Source of the DNA: Desulfuromonadales bacterium
GTDB lineage: Bacteria; Desulfobacterota; Desulfuromonadia; Desulfuromonadales; BM103
Direction of reading: 5' to 3'
Length of the DNA: 7,664 nt
Assembly (NCBI GenBank): GCA_029859485.1
Contig: JAOUDB010000108.1
Span: 1-7,664 of the forward strand
Under the pieces are notes generated by a model. It saw nothing but the letters and a program-made list of their open reading frames with translations, was not told where the DNA came from and did not search any database. A program made the position numbers and the translations under genes. Positions 6,111 to 7,664 of the stretch are shown piece by piece (position 1 is the first letter of the stretch; each line of letters opens with the position of its first letter).

Positions 6111-7268
6111 ATGAGAAGAATGAAAATGTTGGTAGGCCTGCTGGTCGTTCTCAGCCTAGCATGCGCCCCGTCAGCTTTCGCCGCCAAACGCGAGAAGTTC
6201 GGCGCCGACAAACGTCACGATGCCGTCAAAAAAGAATTGCGTACCATCAAGGCCTCAAAAGAAGAATTCAAGTGGAAGATGGTCATGCCTTGGTCCAAAG
6301 GCTTGCTATTTTATGATGTGGCCCAGCACTTTGCAGACTCAGTAGCGCTAGCTTCTGGTGGTCGCCTTGAAATCAAACTGTTTTCTGCTGGCGAATTAGT
6401 CGGAGCCATGGAAAGCTTTGATGCGGTCAGCAAGGGCCAAGCAGATATCGGCCACGACTGGCCGGGCTACTGGAAGGGCAAGAATGAGGCTTTTGTCGCC
6501 TTTGCTTCCGTGCCTTTCGGTCTCGACACTGAAGGTTATAATATCTGGCTCTATGAGCGCGGTGGCCTGGAAATGATGCAGGAGCTGTACGGTCGTTACA
6601 ACCTATTCGCTCTTCCCGGCGGCAATGTCGGCCAGGAGCTGGGCCTGTTCTCCAACAAAAAAGCTTCAAAAATGTCTGACTTCAAAGGCATGCGCATCAG
6701 AACACCGGGCTGGTACATGGACATCATGACCCAACTCGGTGCCAGCGTTACCCCCCTTCCCGGCGGTGAAGTCTACCTTGCACTGGAGCGTGGCGTTATC
6801 GACGCGGCTGAATTTAGTACTCCCGCCATTAACTACCCGATGGGCTTTGACGACATCACCAAGTATGTCATTCAGCCCGGCGTCCACCAACCTTCTTGCC
6901 AGAGCGCATTTTTCATAAATAAGGACTCTTACAACAAGCTGCCTGCCGACCTTAAGTGGATCGTCGACATTGCCGCTAAAGAGACCCAGCTCTGGTCGAC
7001 TGCATGGCAAGAGAATCTCAATGCTGAAGCGGTTAAAATGTTTAAAGAGAAGGTCGAGTTCGTACGCATGGATGAAGATACGATCAACGAATTCGCCAAA
7101 GCCTCTCACACTTACATTGAGAGCCTGAAAGTGAAATTCCCTGACGTGAAAAAAGTCATGGATTCTCAGGATCAGTTCAAAGCCGACTTTGCCGACTGGC
7201 GACAAGAGCGTGGTGGCATAGCTCCTTGGCCCTACGAGCAATTTGTTAAAGGCAAGCACATGCAGTAA
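6111..7268 (+). CDS. dctP: TRAP transporter periplasmic substrate-binding protein (DctP family)
   Basis: Captures an organic acid in the periplasm and delivers it to the DctQM membrane complex for sodium-driven uptake. Residues 1-24 form a signal peptide: positive MRRMK, hydrophobic 7-18, cleavage likely after AFA (22-24). C18 is not in a good lipobox. The mature protein shows GELVGAMESFDAVSKGQADIG (94-114), the conserved carboxylate-binding arginine R197 in GMRIRTPGW, and PGGEVYLALERGVIDAAEFS (217-236), like the TakP/lactate-binding branch that binds monocarboxylates and 2-oxo acids. At 385 residues it is somewhat longer than many DctP proteins, partly from a charged stretch at 26-53. The ATG has AAGGAG (6097-6102) 8 nt upstream; a second ATG at codon 4 is too close to separate. 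Own promoter and operator; followed by a terminator and dctQ. Substrate is inferred: lactate-like acids by shared operator, or 3-hydroxybutyrate by neighbourhood. Confidence 0.92.
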   Translation: MRRMKMLVGLLVVLSLACAPSAFAAKREKFGADKRHDAVKKELRTIKASKEEFKWKMVMPWSKGLLFYDVAQHFADSVALASGGRLEIKLFSAGELVGAMESFDAVSKGQADIGHDWPGYWKGKNEAFVAFASVPFGLDTEGYNIWLYERGGLEMMQELYGRYNLFALPGGNVGQELGLFSNKKASKMSDFKGMRIRTPGWYMDIMTQLGASVTPLPGGEVYLALERGVIDAAEFSTPAINYPMGFDDITKYVIQPGVHQPSCQSAFFINKDSYNKLPADLKWIVDIAAKETQLWSTAWQENLNAEAVKMFKEKVEFVRMDEDTINEFAKASHTYIESLKVKFPDVKKVMDSQDQFKADFADWRQERGGIAPWPYEQFVKGKHMQ

Positions 7269-7277
7269 GAAAACCTT

Positions 7278-7307
7278 GGCGGGAGCCTGTCGGCTCCCGC
7301 CTCTTTT
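7278..7307 (+). terminator. Intercistronic rho-independent terminator/attenuator
   Basis: GGCGGGAGCC (7278-7287), TGTC loop, GGCTCCCGCC (7292-7301), then TCTTTT. The stem is 10 perfect, GC-rich pairs, 9 bp after the dctP stop and 46 bp before dctQ. Because dctQ follows on the same strand without an evident new promoter, it probably ends most but not all transcripts, keeping the binding protein in excess over the membrane subunits. It may also protect the dctP mRNA 3' end. Confidence 0.85.
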
Positions 7308-7353
7308 AGCCCCGAACGACAGAAGCAAACCATTTCACGAACAAGAGGTTTCC

Positions 7354-7664
7354 ATGTTTAAGATTGATAGTGCGATCGATACCCTCAACGAAAAGTTTGG
7401 CTTTTATGCCTCTTATCTCGTGTTGCCGTTGATTATCGTAGTTGTCTTTGAAGTCTTTATGCGCTACGCATTCAACGCACCGACAACCTGGGCCTTTGAG
7501 CTGACGGTTTTCCTTTATGGAGTCCATTTTTGTTTTGCCTTAGCTTACGCCCACAAACACAATACTCACGTTGCTATCGATGTCTTTGAATCGCGGCTGT
7601 CACCAAAATCGCGGATTATCCTGCGTATCATCACCAACGCGGCTCTCTTTCTTCCCTCGATGGG
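7354..7664 (+). CDS. dctQ: TRAP transporter small membrane subunit (DctQ family), 5' part only
   Basis: The first 103 codons are visible and the gene runs off the right edge. DctQ is the four-helix inner-membrane partner of the large DctM permease. The family signature is clear: EVFMRYAFNAPTTWAFEL (33-50), with the E-x-x-x-RY-x-FNAPT-x-W-x-E pattern. Hydrophobic segments lie at about 19-36, 50-66 and from 88 on; HVAIDVF (72-78) matches the usual 'HV.vD.l' loop. The ATG at 7354 has GAGG (7345-7348) 5 nt upstream. A dctM gene is expected immediately beyond the window. Confidence 0.9.
   Translation, partial: MFKIDSAIDTLNEKFGFYASYLVLPLIIVVVFEVFMRYAFNAPTTWAFELTVFLYGVHFCFALAYAHKHNTHVAIDVFESRLSPKSRIILRIITNAALFLPSM

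Noticed and set aside
6111..6164. Lipoprotein reading of the TRAP binding protein at C18
   Set aside because: The residues before the cysteine are S-L-A, with serine at the position where a lipobox needs an aliphatic residue; the AFA cleavage site after residue 24 is better.

Overview
The window looks like a catabolic locus of a Gram-negative, probably anaerobic or facultative, bacterium. It combines a PAS/sigma-54 activator, a LutC-type lactate-utilisation gene, a complete 3-hydroxybutyrate to acetyl-CoA operon and a TRAP transporter. The mix and the moderate G+C suggest a Desulfuromonas/Geobacter-like (Desulfobacterota) or similar proteobacterial host. That placement is an inference from gene content, not from a marker gene.

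Layout. On the minus strand, 397 down to the window edge is the 5' part of a LUD-domain (LutC/YkgG) gene with its own sigma-70-type promoter and GntR-like operator at 412-467. Also on the minus strand, 1967-522 encodes a PAS-AAA+-Fis enhancer-binding protein. A 601-bp regulatory gap (1968-2568) separates it from a tightly spaced plus-strand operon: thiolase (2569-3744), a fused two-domain succinyl-CoA:3-oxoacid CoA-transferase (3761-5128) and 3-hydroxybutyrate dehydrogenase (5157-5915). The gap holds a good -24/-12 (sigma-54) promoter at 2324-2339, a 17-bp inverted repeat about 100 bp upstream of the predicted transcription start, and a perfect 20-bp palindrome just before the activator gene. 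After a second regulatory gap (5916-6110) come a TRAP substrate-binding protein (6111-7268), a strong hairpin terminator/attenuator (7278-7307), and the start of the small TRAP membrane subunit (7354 to the window end).

How it works together. The dehydrogenase oxidises 3-hydroxybutyrate to acetoacetate, the CoA-transferase activates it with succinyl-CoA, and the thiolase splits acetoacetyl-CoA into two acetyl-CoA. The divergent sigma-54 activator is the obvious candidate regulator; this parallels the Pseudomonas aeruginosa enhancer-binding protein PA2005 (HbcR), which with RpoN controls 3-hydroxybutyrate use.

The least expected signal is a second regulatory layer. The lutC-like promoter and the TRAP promoter share a 24/27-identical block spanning the T-rich stretch and the -35 box, and a 17/20-identical operator with the pattern TGGT-N3-ACCA-N5-TGGT. 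They flank the 3-hydroxybutyrate genes, which lack a full copy. This suggests that the TRAP transporter belongs to the lactate/2-hydroxy-acid regulon of an unseen GntR/FadR-type regulator, rather than only to the 3-hydroxybutyrate operon beside it. I see no RNA genes, CRISPR arrays, insertion sequences or phage genes.
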